From Ruegeria sp. (GTDB taxonomy: Bacteria; Pseudomonadota; Alphaproteobacteria; Rhodobacterales; Rhodobacteraceae), in assembly GCF_028066395.1 (NCBI RefSeq), contig NZ_JALCBM010000006.1, positions 45,187-83,874 on the forward strand: 38,688 nucleotides of DNA, written 5' to 3'. The notes beneath the pieces were generated by a model, which saw only the letters and a list, made by a program, of their open reading frames with translations, searched no databases and was not told the DNA's origin. Below, one piece after another: positions 15,382 to 22,676 of this stretch (its first letter is position 1; every line of letters starts with the position of its first letter). The position numbers were made by a program, and so were the translations under genes.

Positions 15382-17216
15382 TCCGCGGCCTCCGGGTTCA
15401 TGAAGCCCCCTGATTGCCGCGCCCAGAACTGCGCGTAAAGCCCACCCTGCGCCAGAAGGTCCGCATGGGCGCCTTCTTCGACAATGCGGCCCGCATCCAT
15501 CACCAGAATGCGATCCATCTGCGCAATGGTGCTGAGTCGGTGGGCAATGGCGATCACGGTCTTGCCTTGCATCATGCCGTACAGCGTCTCCTGAATCGAG
15601 GCTTCAACCTCGGAATCTAGGGCAGAGGTCGCTTCGTCCAGCAAAAGAATCGGCGCGTCCTTCAAGATCACCCGTGCCAGCGTCACCCGCTGCCGTTGGC
15701 CACCTGACAGTTTCACGCCCCGTTCACCCACATGCGCATCATAGCCGGTGCGCCCCTGCGGGTCCTGCAGGTCGAGGATGAACTCATGCGCCTCGGCCTG
15801 TTTGGCGGCGGCGATCATCTGATCCTCAGTCGCGTCGGGACGGCCATACAGGATGTTGTCACGGACCGAGCGGTGCAGCAGCGCGCTGTCCTGTTGGACC
15901 ATACCGATGTGGCTGCGCAGACTGTCCTGCGTGACCTGCGCGATGTTCTGCCCGTCGATCAGGATCGCACCGCGTTCCACGTCGTAGAACCGCAAAAGCA
16001 GCTTGACCAGGGTCGATTTCCCGGCCCCCGACCGCCCGATCAGGCCGATCTTTTCGCCCGGGTGAATCACCAGATTGATATGATCCAGCCCACCGGTTTC
16101 ACGACCGTAATGATGCGACAAATCGCAAACCTCAATCCGACCATCGGACAGGCGCAGGGGTTCAGATTCCGATGCATCCAGCAAGGTGATGGGCTGGGCG
16201 ATGGTCTCCATCCCCTCGGCCACGACGCCAAGCTGGCGGAAGAAACTGGTCAGCGCCCACATGATCCACCCGGTCATCGAGTTCAGCCGCAGCGTCAGCG
16301 CGGTGGCTGCCGCAACCACACCGACCGAGGCGCTGCCTTGCATCCATAGCGTAAAGGCCCAGCCGACAACGCCAATGATCAGCAGCCCGTTCAGTGTCAC
16401 CAGAACCGCGTCCATGATGGTGAAAATGCGCATCTCGATCTGGAAGGTCCGACGGGTTTCCTCGATCGCTTCGCGGGCATAATCCAGTTCCTGATCGGCA
16501 TGAGCGAACATCTTGACCGAATGGATGTTGGTATAGCTGTCCACCACCCGCCCCGTCACGGTCGAGCGCGCATCGGACGCGGCCTTTGAGGCTGGGCCGA
16601 CCCGCTGCACCGTCCAGCGCACCAGCAGGGCGTAAAGCGCAAACCAGATCAGCAACGGCAGCAGCAGACGCGGGTCCGCCGCCATCAACAGGATCGCCGC
16701 CCCGATCAAATAGGCCAGCGAGAATGAGATCGCGTCGAAGACCTGAAACACCACCTCACCCGCAGCGGGCGGGGTCTGCATGATCCGGTTGGCGATGCGC
16801 CCGGCAAAGTCATTTTCGAACCAGCCAACCGATTGACGCAACACCTGTTTATGCGCCCGCCAGCGGATCAGCGTGCCGACATTGGGCAGGATCGCGTTGT
16901 TGAGCAACAGCACATCGACCACATGCAGCAAGGGCCGCAGCACCAGAATGAACGCCGCCATCAGCAACAGTTCTGTCCCGTGCGCCTGCCAGACCTGCGC
17001 CGGAGTACCACTCAGCAAGTCCACGACGCGGCCCATATAGTAGATCAGGCCGATCTCGACCCCGGCCACGATGATGGAAATCAGCCCTGTCCAGAAAAAG
17101 ACGCGGTAAAACGGCCGGCAATAATCCAGCATGAAGGGCCACAGCCGCGTGGGCGGCGCGTCGACCTCATCATAGGCAACAAAGGGGTCTACAAGGTTTT
17201 CGAAATAGCGAAACAT
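15378..17216 (-). CDS. ABC exporter half-transporter, first subunit of a pair
   Basis: Type I exporter subunit of 612 residues, paralogous to the next gene. The membrane domain carries about six helices (for example FFWTGLISIIVAGVEIGLIYY near residue 45). The ATPase domain has Walker A GRSGAGKST (around residue 395), signature LSGGQRQRVTLARV, Walker B ILLLDEATSALDSE and IAHRLST. Both subunits keep canonical residues, so both composite ATP sites of a heterodimer would be catalytic, unlike BmrCD-type exporters with one degenerate site. CCGGAG lies six bases before ATG 17216 as ribosome site. Upstream, on the same strand, sit a short leader ORF (17303-17335) and a hairpin (17270-17296), which together suggest attenuation control. 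Confidence 0.93.
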   Translation of the reverse strand: MFRYFENLVDPFVAYDEVDAPPTRLWPFMLDYCRPFYRVFFWTGLISIIVAGVEIGLIYYMGRVVDLLSGTPAQVWQAHGTELLLMAAFILVLRPLLHVVDVLLLNNAILPNVGTLIRWRAHKQVLRQSVGWFENDFAGRIANRIMQTPPAAGEVVFQVFDAISFSLAYLIGAAILLMAADPRLLLPLLIWFALYALLVRWTVQRVGPASKAASDARSTVTGRVVDSYTNIHSVKMFAHADQELDYAREAIEETRRTFQIEMRIFTIMDAVLVTLNGLLIIGVVGWAFTLWMQGSASVGVVAAATALTLRLNSMTGWIMWALTSFFRQLGVVAEGMETIAQPITLLDASESEPLRLSDGRIEVCDLSHHYGRETGGLDHINLVIHPGEKIGLIGRSGAGKSTLVKLLLRFYDVERGAILIDGQNIAQVTQDSLRSHIGMVQQDSALLHRSVRDNILYGRPDATEDQMIAAAKQAEAHEFILDLQDPQGRTGYDAHVGERGVKLSGGQRQRVTLARVILKDAPILLLDEATSALDSEVEASIQETLYGMMQGKTVIAIAHRLSTIAQMDRILVMDAGRIVEEGAHADLLAQGGLYAQFWARQSGGFMNPEAAE

Positions 17217-17269
17217 GGGGTGCTCCGGATTGAGCTGAAAATAGGACGTGCGAAGAAAGATGGTGCCAA

Positions 17270-17296
17270 AACACCACCCCTACGGGTTAAGGTGTT
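17270..17296 (-). promoter_or_regulatory. Attenuator-like hairpin ahead of the ABC exporter genes
   Basis: On the minus strand, AACACC (17296-17291) pairs with GGTGTT (17275-17270). Inside it ACCC (17287-17284) pairs with GGGT (17279-17276) around a four-base loop, with a three-base TTA bulge on one side, making ten base pairs in all. The 3' arm runs into a short T run (GTGTTTTGG). An alternative small stem GGTG (17275-17272) with CACC (17265-17262) would compete for the 3' arm. The 5' arm begins six bases after the leader ORF stop codon, so a ribosome held near that stop would mask it. The T run is short, so termination rather than translational control is uncertain. Confidence 0.5.
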
Positions 17297-17302
17297 CAGG
17301 CT

Positions 17303-17335
17303 TTAGCCGAACCAGATCCCGTAAAACATTCGCAT
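17303..17335 (-). CDS. Putative 10-residue leader peptide of the ABC exporter operon
   Basis: A complete short reading frame, ATG at 17335 to TAA at 17305-17303, encodes MRMFYGIWFG. It is preceded by a strong ribosome site, GGAGGG at 17345-17340, five bases before the ATG counting from GGAGG. The peptide is rich in aromatic residues (F, Y, W, F). It lies about 90 bases upstream of the first exporter ATG and just before an attenuator-like hairpin. The combination resembles ribosome-sensed leaders such as bmrB, which controls the heterodimeric exporter BmrCD in Bacillus. Translation is inferred from the ribosome site and geometry alone. A weak upstream promoter match (ATGACA at 17388-17383, GATAGG at 17366-17361) could drive the leader. 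Confidence 0.55.
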   Translation of the reverse strand: MRMFYGIWFG

Positions 17336-17407
17336 CGTTCCCTCCATGTAACAGGGGCACCCTATCCACAAACGATCCGGTTTGTCATCCCCTTTTGAGA
17401 CTTAATT

Positions 17408-18562
17408 TCACTTGGCCAGCAATTCCTTGCGCGTCAGGGCAAAACCGGATGCGATCCACTGCGCCTCAAGTTCGGCCAGTTTGCGGCCCAGCGCAGGCCC
17501 CGAGAAATCCGGGATCAGGTCCGCCGCACGGATCGGAAAACTGGCCGCCGCGCCGCGCTTCAGGTCTTTGGTCAGGTCGTCGGACCAGGGGGTTTCGAAA
17601 AAGGCGTGGCGTAGCAGGGTTTCGTTCAACCCCCCTTCGGACCCGTTGCGATAGCCCAGTTCCGCAATGCTGGCGGGTCCGGTGGCTTCGTCCCGCATAC
17701 GGGTCAGGCGTTGCATCTGGGCGCGGCTCAGGCGCAAGGTGGCGGCGGCCTCGGGCGGGGCAATTGCGGCCAGACGGCGCACCGGATCGGGTGCTGCACC
17801 CGCATCCTGTTCCAGTTGGATCAGGACAGCCAACGCCGTGTCATCCGCACCCGGCAGAACCTGTGCCAGTACCCCCGCGCTGCGCATCGCCGCGACCGAG
17901 GGCGCCGGATCAGGCGCACCCAACAGCTTTAACAACTCAGCCCCGACACGTTCGCGCGACAGGGCCTGCAACCCATCCAGCGTGCTGGCGATGGCGGCCA
18001 GTGCGTCGGGGTCAAACCCGGCATCCGCATCGCCATACCAGGCGTGAAAGCGGAAATAGCGCAACGTGCGCAGGTAATCCTCGCGAATGCGGTCCTCGGC
18101 CCGCCCAATGAACCGAACCCGGCGGGCCTGAAGATCGGGCAGCCCGCCCAGCGGGTCCAGGATTGAACCATCGGGCCGGGCATAAAGCGCGTTCACGGTG
18201 AAATCGCGGCGGGCGGCGTCTTCTTCGACCTTGTCGGAATAGGCGACAACGGCGCGGCGACCGTCGGTTTCCACATCGCGGCGAAAGGTGGTGACCTCAT
18301 GCGGGATACCATGGCTGACGATGGTGACGGTGCCGTGGTCGATGCCGGTGGGAACCGGTTTCAGCCCCGCCGCCTGCGCCAGTTCCATCACCCGTTCGGG
18401 TCGCGCATCGGTGGCAATGTCGATGTCCGAGACTGGCGCACCCAGCAGCGCATTGCGCACGCATCCGCCCACAAACAGGGCCTGCGCCCCGGCATCGGTC
18501 AACGCTGCGCAGACCTTTTGCGTCGGCTCTGCCGTGATCCAGTCTTCAGTGATCCGCCTCAT
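17408..18562 (-). CDS. cca: tRNA CCA-adding enzyme / poly(A) polymerase family nucleotidyltransferase
   Basis: Class II nucleotidyltransferase that adds or repairs the 3' CCA of tRNA. The product has 384 residues. The catalytic head has LFVGGCVRNALLG (29-41) and the metal-binding D46-x-D48 in SDIDIATDARPE, followed by HGTVTI and the template-forming block DFTVNALYARPDG and RFIGRAEDRIREDYLRTLRYFRF. The C-terminal part is alpha-helical without an obvious HD domain. In alphaproteobacteria this family mostly serves as CCA tRNA nucleotidyltransferase. Its ATG overlaps the stop of the Nudix gene by four bases, so it is translated with the Hsp33-Nudix genes upstream. The tRNA-Thr in this window already encodes CCA, so repair may be the main role for at least that tRNA. 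Confidence 0.92.
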   Translation of the reverse strand: MRRITEDWITAEPTQKVCAALTDAGAQALFVGGCVRNALLGAPVSDIDIATDARPERVMELAQAAGLKPVPTGIDHGTVTIVSHGIPHEVTTFRRDVETDGRRAVVAYSDKVEEDAARRDFTVNALYARPDGSILDPLGGLPDLQARRVRFIGRAEDRIREDYLRTLRYFRFHAWYGDADAGFDPDALAAIASTLDGLQALSRERVGAELLKLLGAPDPAPSVAAMRSAGVLAQVLPGADDTALAVLIQLEQDAGAAPDPVRRLAAIAPPEAAATLRLSRAQMQRLTRMRDEATGPASIAELGYRNGSEGGLNETLLRHAFFETPWSDDLTKDLKRGAAASFPIRAADLIPDFSGPALGRKLAELEAQWIASGFALTRKELLAK

Positions 18563-19158
18563 TCACTCATCCGCGCTGCCAGCCCCCGCAGAATGCGCGC
18601 CGTTGCACCCCAGATGTAATAGGGGCCGTAGGGCACGGCGAAGTAATACCGTCTCTGCCCACGCCACCGGCGCGATTCGACCACATAATTCGCCGGGTTC
18701 AGCACATGCGCAAGCGGAACCGAAAAAACCTCGTCCACTTCGCCCGGTTCCGGGATCGGATCAAAGCCGTCTTCAATCACCGCCACCACCGGAGTGACCG
18801 AAAACGAGGTCACCGTTTCATGAACCGGCAGATGGCCCAGAATTCGCGGCAGATCAGAGGGCAGGCCGATCTCTTCCCGTGCCTCGCGCAAGGCTGCAGC
18901 GGTGACATCGGCATCCGTTTCGTCCTGTTTGCCGCCCGGAAACGCGATCTGACCGGGGTGGTGTTTCAACGCTGATGAGCGTTTGGTCAGGATCACCCGA
19001 GGCTGCGCATCGACCAGCGAAACAGGCACTAACACGCCGGCAGAGCGCAATTTCCGCCCCGCTGGCAGATCGACATCCGGGTTCAGATCGAAATCGCTGG
19101 ACCCGGTGCCGGGGCGGCGCAGGGCCGCCGTCAGCTGTTGGACAATGTCACGCGCCAT
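18559..19158 (-). CDS. Nudix hydrolase, CoA pyrophosphatase (NudL/YeaB-like)
   Basis: Probable hydrolase of coenzyme A and its derivatives to phosphopantetheine and 3',5'-ADP. The product is 199 residues from ATG 19158. The UPF0035 family start is visible: VILTKRSSALKHHPGQIAFPGGKQD. The Nudix box GGKQDETDADVTAAALREAR continues into EEIGL, with the REx2EE glutamates intact. The frame is open further upstream inside hslO, but the chosen ATG gives normal family length and an 11-base overlap with hslO. The stop overlaps the cca start by four bases. The three genes form an hslO-nudix-cca operon. CoA specificity is taken from family resemblance, not tested here. Confidence 0.88.
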   Translation of the reverse strand: MARDIVQQLTAALRRPGTGSSDFDLNPDVDLPAGRKLRSAGVLVPVSLVDAQPRVILTKRSSALKHHPGQIAFPGGKQDETDADVTAAALREAREEIGLPSDLPRILGHLPVHETVTSFSVTPVVAVIEDGFDPIPEPGEVDEVFSVPLAHVLNPANYVVESRRWRGQRRYYFAVPYGPYYIWGATARILRGLAARMSE

Positions 19159-20134
19159 CCGGGCCGTCGGCGTCAAAACCCACGGTGCGCGGGTCCAGCA
19201 CGTAATGGGCACCGCAGAACTGGCAATCGGCGGTGACCGTGCCCTCATCCGTGGTCATTTTGGCGATATCCTGCGCCGAATAGATCGACAGGCTTTGCCG
19301 AACGCGATCCTCGGAACAGGTACAGCCGAAATGCACCGGCTGCGCACCGTAAACACGCGGCTGTTCCTCGTGAAACAACCGGATCAGCAGATCGGTCGGT
19401 GCGACGGACGGGCCGATCAGTTCCAGATCCTCGACTGTGTCGAGCAGGATATTCACACGGCCCCAGTTCTCACCCTCTTCCCCGTCGACAAGATCGGTGG
19501 CGGTCAGAATGTCACCGCTACCCTCGCCACTTGCGGCGAACGGCGACGCCTTGGGCATGTGCTGCAACATGATCCCACCCGCGCGCCAATGTTCGCCGAT
19601 GCCCGGCTCGGTCGATTTCCCGAAACTCAGCGAAAACCGGGTTGGCAGCTGTTCGGACTGCGCAAAATAAGCCTCGGCACAGGCGCTGAGCGATCCGCCA
19701 GCCAGCGGAGTGATACCCTGATAGGGCTGCGTGCCCTTGCCCTGGTCGATCATGATGGCGAAATACCCCTCGCCCACCTGATCGAAAGGCGTGCCATCGG
19801 TCAGACGGTCCGGGTGAAACTTGGCATAGGCGCGAATCTGGGCGGGCTGGCCGTCTTCCTGCGGCGCATAATAGTCGGTGGCAATCATCTGCACCGGCCC
19901 CTTGGACTGCACCTGCAACGACAGCTTCCAGCGCAGCGCAACAGTCTGGCCGATCAGAGCGGTCAGCAGGGCCATCTCGGCCACCAGCGCCTCGACCTTT
20001 TCGGGATAGTCGTGCTGTTTCAGGATGCCGTCCAGCACCCCGTCCAGCCGCGCCACACGGCCGCGCATATCCGAGACATCAAGTTGAAAGGGCAGGACGG
20101 TGTCGTCCCACGCGATTTTCGTTCCAATAGACAT
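19148..20134 (-). CDS. hslO: Redox-regulated 33 kDa chaperone Hsp33 (HslO)
   Basis: Cytosolic holdase activated by oxidation, protecting proteins from aggregation under oxidative heat stress. The product has 328 residues. The zinc switch is complete: C271-x-C273 (FGCTCSEDRV) and C304-x2-C307 (ADCQFCGAHY). The N-terminal core has LGG-like and GIT regions (YQGITPLAGGSLSACAEAYF at about 138-157) typical of Hsp33. A candidate RpoH promoter lies at 20171-20201. It is the first gene of an operon with the Nudix and cca genes and is divergent from another Nudix gene. Confidence 0.95.
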   Translation of the reverse strand: MSIGTKIAWDDTVLPFQLDVSDMRGRVARLDGVLDGILKQHDYPEKVEALVAEMALLTALIGQTVALRWKLSLQVQSKGPVQMIATDYYAPQEDGQPAQIRAYAKFHPDRLTDGTPFDQVGEGYFAIMIDQGKGTQPYQGITPLAGGSLSACAEAYFAQSEQLPTRFSLSFGKSTEPGIGEHWRAGGIMLQHMPKASPFAASGEGSGDILTATDLVDGEEGENWGRVNILLDTVEDLELIGPSVAPTDLLIRLFHEEQPRVYGAQPVHFGCTCSEDRVRQSLSIYSAQDIAKMTTDEGTVTADCQFCGAHYVLDPRTVGFDADGPDGA

Positions 20135-20170
20135 GGGGTTTCCTTACACGCCACAGGTTGGCATACCGCC

Positions 20171-20201
20171 ACCATATAAGTCCAACAAACCGGGTTGAAA
20201 G
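20171..20201 (-). promoter_or_regulatory. Candidate RpoH-type promoter for hslO
   Basis: On the minus strand CTTT (20201-20198), a 17-base spacer and CTTATATGGT (20180-20171) fit the alphaproteobacterial heat-shock pattern CTTG-N17/18-CYTATNTNNG with one miss in each element. The -10 block shares CTTATAT with the stronger dnaK promoter. Hsp33 is a heat-shock protein in other bacteria, which supports the call. Confidence 0.45.
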
Positions 20202-20210
20202 GGGCCATAC

Positions 20211-20654
20211 ATGATCCGACGGTTTGGTGAAACCCCACAGAACGGGCGCCGGTACACGCGGCGCGTGGGCGTTTATGCATTGCTGCCCCGCAAACGGCAC
20301 CTGCTGCTGACCTGTCAGATGGAACCCGGCCCCGATCTGCAACTGCCCGGCGGCGGCATTGATCCGGGCGAATCCCCGATCACCGCCCTGCACCGCGAAG
20401 TGTATGAGGAAACCGGCTGGCACATCGCCACCCCCCGCCGCGTCGGCGCGTTTCGTCGGTTCACCTATATGCCGGAATATGACCTCTGGGCCGAGAAAAT
20501 CTGCCTGATCTACCGCGCCCGCCCCGTCCGACGCATCGGCCCCCCATCCGAGCCGTTTCACGAAGCGCTGTGGATGGATACCGCAGATGCGGTGGAGATG
20601 CTGGGCAATGCCGGCGACCGCCATTTTGCCGGTCTTCACCTGCGGGGGCTTTAG
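20211..20654 (+). CDS. Nudix hydrolase of unknown substrate
   Basis: Small Nudix domain protein, 147 residues from ATG 20211. The opening is MIRRFGETPQNGRRYTRRVGVYALL. The Nudix box runs from GGGIDPGE (about 46-53) through ITALHREVYEETGW (about 56-69), with the R-E-x-x-E-E-x-G core intact. The domain ends shortly after GLHLRGL. Such proteins cleave nucleoside diphosphates linked to other groups, and this variant resembles housecleaning (MutT-like) members. The gene is divergent from hslO and separated from it by 76 bases. Nothing in the context fixes its substrate. Confidence 0.88.
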   Translation: MIRRFGETPQNGRRYTRRVGVYALLPRKRHLLLTCQMEPGPDLQLPGGGIDPGESPITALHREVYEETGWHIATPRRVGAFRRFTYMPEYDLWAEKICLIYRARPVRRIGPPSEPFHEALWMDTADAVEMLGNAGDRHFAGLHLRGL

Positions 20655-20753
20655 CAGCATCGCAACCGGTTGCATCCCGAGGGGCATGCCCCGCAAAACT
20701 GCGCCGCTCACATCTGGACAAAGCCCATGTCTGTGTTTAAACGACGTGTCGCT

Positions 20754-20829
20754 GCCTCAATAGCTCAGCTGGTAGAGCAGGTCCTTCGTAAGGACAAGGT
20801 CGGGGGTTCGAGTCCCTCTTGAGGCACCA
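20754..20829 (+). tRNA. tRNA-Thr (anticodon CGT), CCA encoded
   Basis: A full cloverleaf can be drawn. The acceptor stem is GCCTCAA (20754-20760) with TTGAGGC (20819-20825), followed by discriminator A and an encoded CCA (20827-20829). The D arm is GCTC/GAGC around AGCTGGTA. The anticodon arm has loop TTCGTAA (20785-20791) with anticodon CGT (20787-20789), reading the Thr codon ACG. The T arm has stem GGGGG/CCCTC and loop TTCGAGT. The anticodon stem GGTCC/GGACA has a G-A opposition at its outermost pair (20780 and 20796). No flanking terminator hairpin was recognised. Confidence 0.95.
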
Positions 20830-20917
20830 TTCATTTGTTTTCCCATAGTTTAGCCTTCATATGCCGCGTTAACCTGCGTCGTTGTATGATGACCGCTCGA
20901 TACGTCTGGCCCGAAAA

Positions 20918-22189
20918 TCAGGTTCCACCAAATTCAAAAAACACGGCCGAGACATCATCTTCCATGCCTTCGCCCGGTGCCATCACCTGAGTCAGACGCC
21001 AGAACATGTCGTCCAGAAACTCGGGGCCTGACCGGCCCGAGATACAGTCCGAGGCCATCCGGCACAGCCCGTCATCGTCAAGAAGGTTGCCATCGGCCAA
21101 CCGGCATTCGGTGAAGCCATCGGAATAGAGCAGCAGCTTGTCGCCCGGCTGCATATAGGTTTCGGTTTGGTGGAACGGCACATCCGGCAGCAGGCCGATG
21201 GGCAGGCCGCCTTCACCCAGAAACTCGGTACTGCCGTCGTGCCGCAGCAGCAAGGGGTGCGGATGCCCCGCCTGCACCATTTTCAGGTGCCCGTTGCGCA
21301 GGTCGATGATGGCGTAGACCATGGTAAAATATTCCTCGACCCCCGCGTCAGCCATCAGGCGGGAATTGAGCAGCGCCGCCACCTCCTCGGGCGGGAGCAG
21401 CGCGTAGAATTTGTTGAACCGCTTTTCCATCGCGACATTCTGGTCGAAATGCGTGCTCGACAGATATCCGCCCAACCGCGCGGTCATCATGGCCGATGTG
21501 ATGCCATGCCCCGACACGTCGATACTGTAAAACCCCAGCCGGTTGACGCCCGGAGAGAACATCCCCACCAGATCACCCCCAATATGGCCGCAGGGTTTCA
21601 GTAGCAGGCTGACCTGCGAATTGCCAAAGCGGCGCGTAAGCTCGGGCACCAGCGATTCCTGAATCTTGCGGGCCTGTATCAGGTCCTTGTCGATGGCGTC
21701 ATGCACCTCTCGCAGCTCCGCCAACGCCGATTCGATCATGCTGTTCTTCTCGGACAGCTCACGCTGCATATCCAGAATGCGCGCCCCGGCCGAAATACGC
21801 GCGCGCAGCTCATCCGCTTCAAGCGGCTTGATCAGGAAATCATCGGCCCCGGCATCCAGCCCCTGTGCGACCTCCTGCTTTTCGCTTTTTGAGGTCAGCA
21901 GGATGAAATAGCTGTAGCGATCATGGCCCAGCGCGCGGAAGGCGTGGCAGAATTCCAGCCCGCTCATCCCCGGCATGACCCAGTCGCTGAGGACGAGATC
22001 GGGCAGATCAGTCTGGCAAATCTCGATCGCTTCGGCCCCGCTGTCGGCCTCAATCACTTCAAAGCCCCATTTCTTGAGCGAGGCCGCCAGAATGCGCCGC
22101 TGCAGGCGGCTGTCATCAACGATCAGCACCTTCCGGATCGCGCCAAAGTCCAGATCGACCCTGGTCTCGGCTTGACTGGTTCCCGACAC
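20918..22189 (-). CDS. Response regulator with C-terminal PP2C/SpoIIE-type phosphatase domain
   Basis: Signalling protein of 423 residues from GTG 22189. The receiver domain (about residues 18-140) has the acidic pair DD in VLIVDDSRLQRR, the phospho-acceptor Asp in LVLSDWVMPGMSG and the conserved Lys in FLIKPLEADE. A coiled-coil linker (about 145-180) leads to a PPM/SpoIIE-like Ser/Thr phosphatase domain with GGDLVGMF, IDVSGHG, LLYSDGFTE and EDDVSAV, keeping metal-binding Asp residues. The frame is open to a TTG at 22213, but GTG 22189 has AGGGA seven bases upstream. RsbU-like proteins of this layout usually dephosphorylate a STAS anti-anti-sigma factor; no such partner or kinase is in the window. 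The divergent Hpt gene next door suggests that a phosphorelay feeds the receiver. Confidence 0.9.
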   Translation of the reverse strand: MSGTSQAETRVDLDFGAIRKVLIVDDSRLQRRILAASLKKWGFEVIEADSGAEAIEICQTDLPDLVLSDWVMPGMSGLEFCHAFRALGHDRYSYFILLTSKSEKQEVAQGLDAGADDFLIKPLEADELRARISAGARILDMQRELSEKNSMIESALAELREVHDAIDKDLIQARKIQESLVPELTRRFGNSQVSLLLKPCGHIGGDLVGMFSPGVNRLGFYSIDVSGHGITSAMMTARLGGYLSSTHFDQNVAMEKRFNKFYALLPPEEVAALLNSRLMADAGVEEYFTMVYAIIDLRNGHLKMVQAGHPHPLLLRHDGSTEFLGEGGLPIGLLPDVPFHQTETYMQPGDKLLLYSDGFTECRLADGNLLDDDGLCRMASDCISGRSGPEFLDDMFWRLTQVMAPGEGMEDDVSAVFFEFGGT

Positions 22190-22346
22190 ACTCGAATCCC
22201 TGCACCGCTTCAACTGTCTGTTCCTAGGCCCCTGACATTTAACATCCGGTGAAAACTAAGCCTTCCCCAGCGTAAGGCGGCCTTAACCCGTCCTTTACCT
22301 GCGGGGCGTAACACTTGGGCAAAGCGGATGGATGCATGGGGTCGTC

Positions 22347-22676
22347 ATGATTCACTGGCCCAGGGTCAAACAATTGCGCGACGAGGTTGGCGCAGATGAA
22401 TTCGATGAGGTGATCCAGATCTTTCTGGAGGAAGTGCAGGAAGCCATCGCCCGCCTGCATCAGGACACCGCCCGCCTGCAGATCGAACAGAATCTGCATT
22501 TTCTGAAGGGCAGCGCGCTAAGCCTGGGATTCGACCAATTCTCGAAACTGTGTCAGGACGGCGAACGCCGCGCTGCCGCTGGTGAGGGGGCACAGGTTGA
22601 TCTGCCCGAAATCATCGCCGCTTTTGATCAGTCCAAACAAGCGTTCGAGGCCGGGCTGGCCGAACATCTGGCCTAG
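22347..22676 (+). CDS. Histidine phosphotransfer (Hpt) domain protein
   Basis: Small phosphorelay protein of 109 residues, almost entirely one Hpt four-helix bundle. The phosphorylatable His sits in NLHFLKGSALSLGF, the classic H-x-x-K-G motif region. An ATG at 22332 is also in frame, but the preferred ATG 22347 starts MIHWPRVKQL and has GGGG (22338-22341) as ribosome site. It is divergent from the receiver-phosphatase gene (118 bases to its earliest in-frame start at 22213), so the two are probable partners: phosphate from an unseen hybrid kinase could pass through this protein to that receiver. Its last four bases overlap the end of the convergent ilvA gene. Confidence 0.88.
   Translation: MIHWPRVKQLRDEVGADEFDEVIQIFLEEVQEAIARLHQDTARLQIEQNLHFLKGSALSLGFDQFSKLCQDGERRAAAGEGAQVDLPEIIAAFDQSKQAFEAGLAEHLA

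Noticed and set aside
13549-17216. One degenerate ATP site in the exporter pair, as in BmrCD-type heterodimers
   Set aside because: Both subunits have intact Walker A, signature, catalytic Glu and H-loop residues.
17362-17370. CTATCCACA, close to a DnaA box
   Set aside because: A single near-match with no others nearby and no AT-rich unwinding region, so not an origin.
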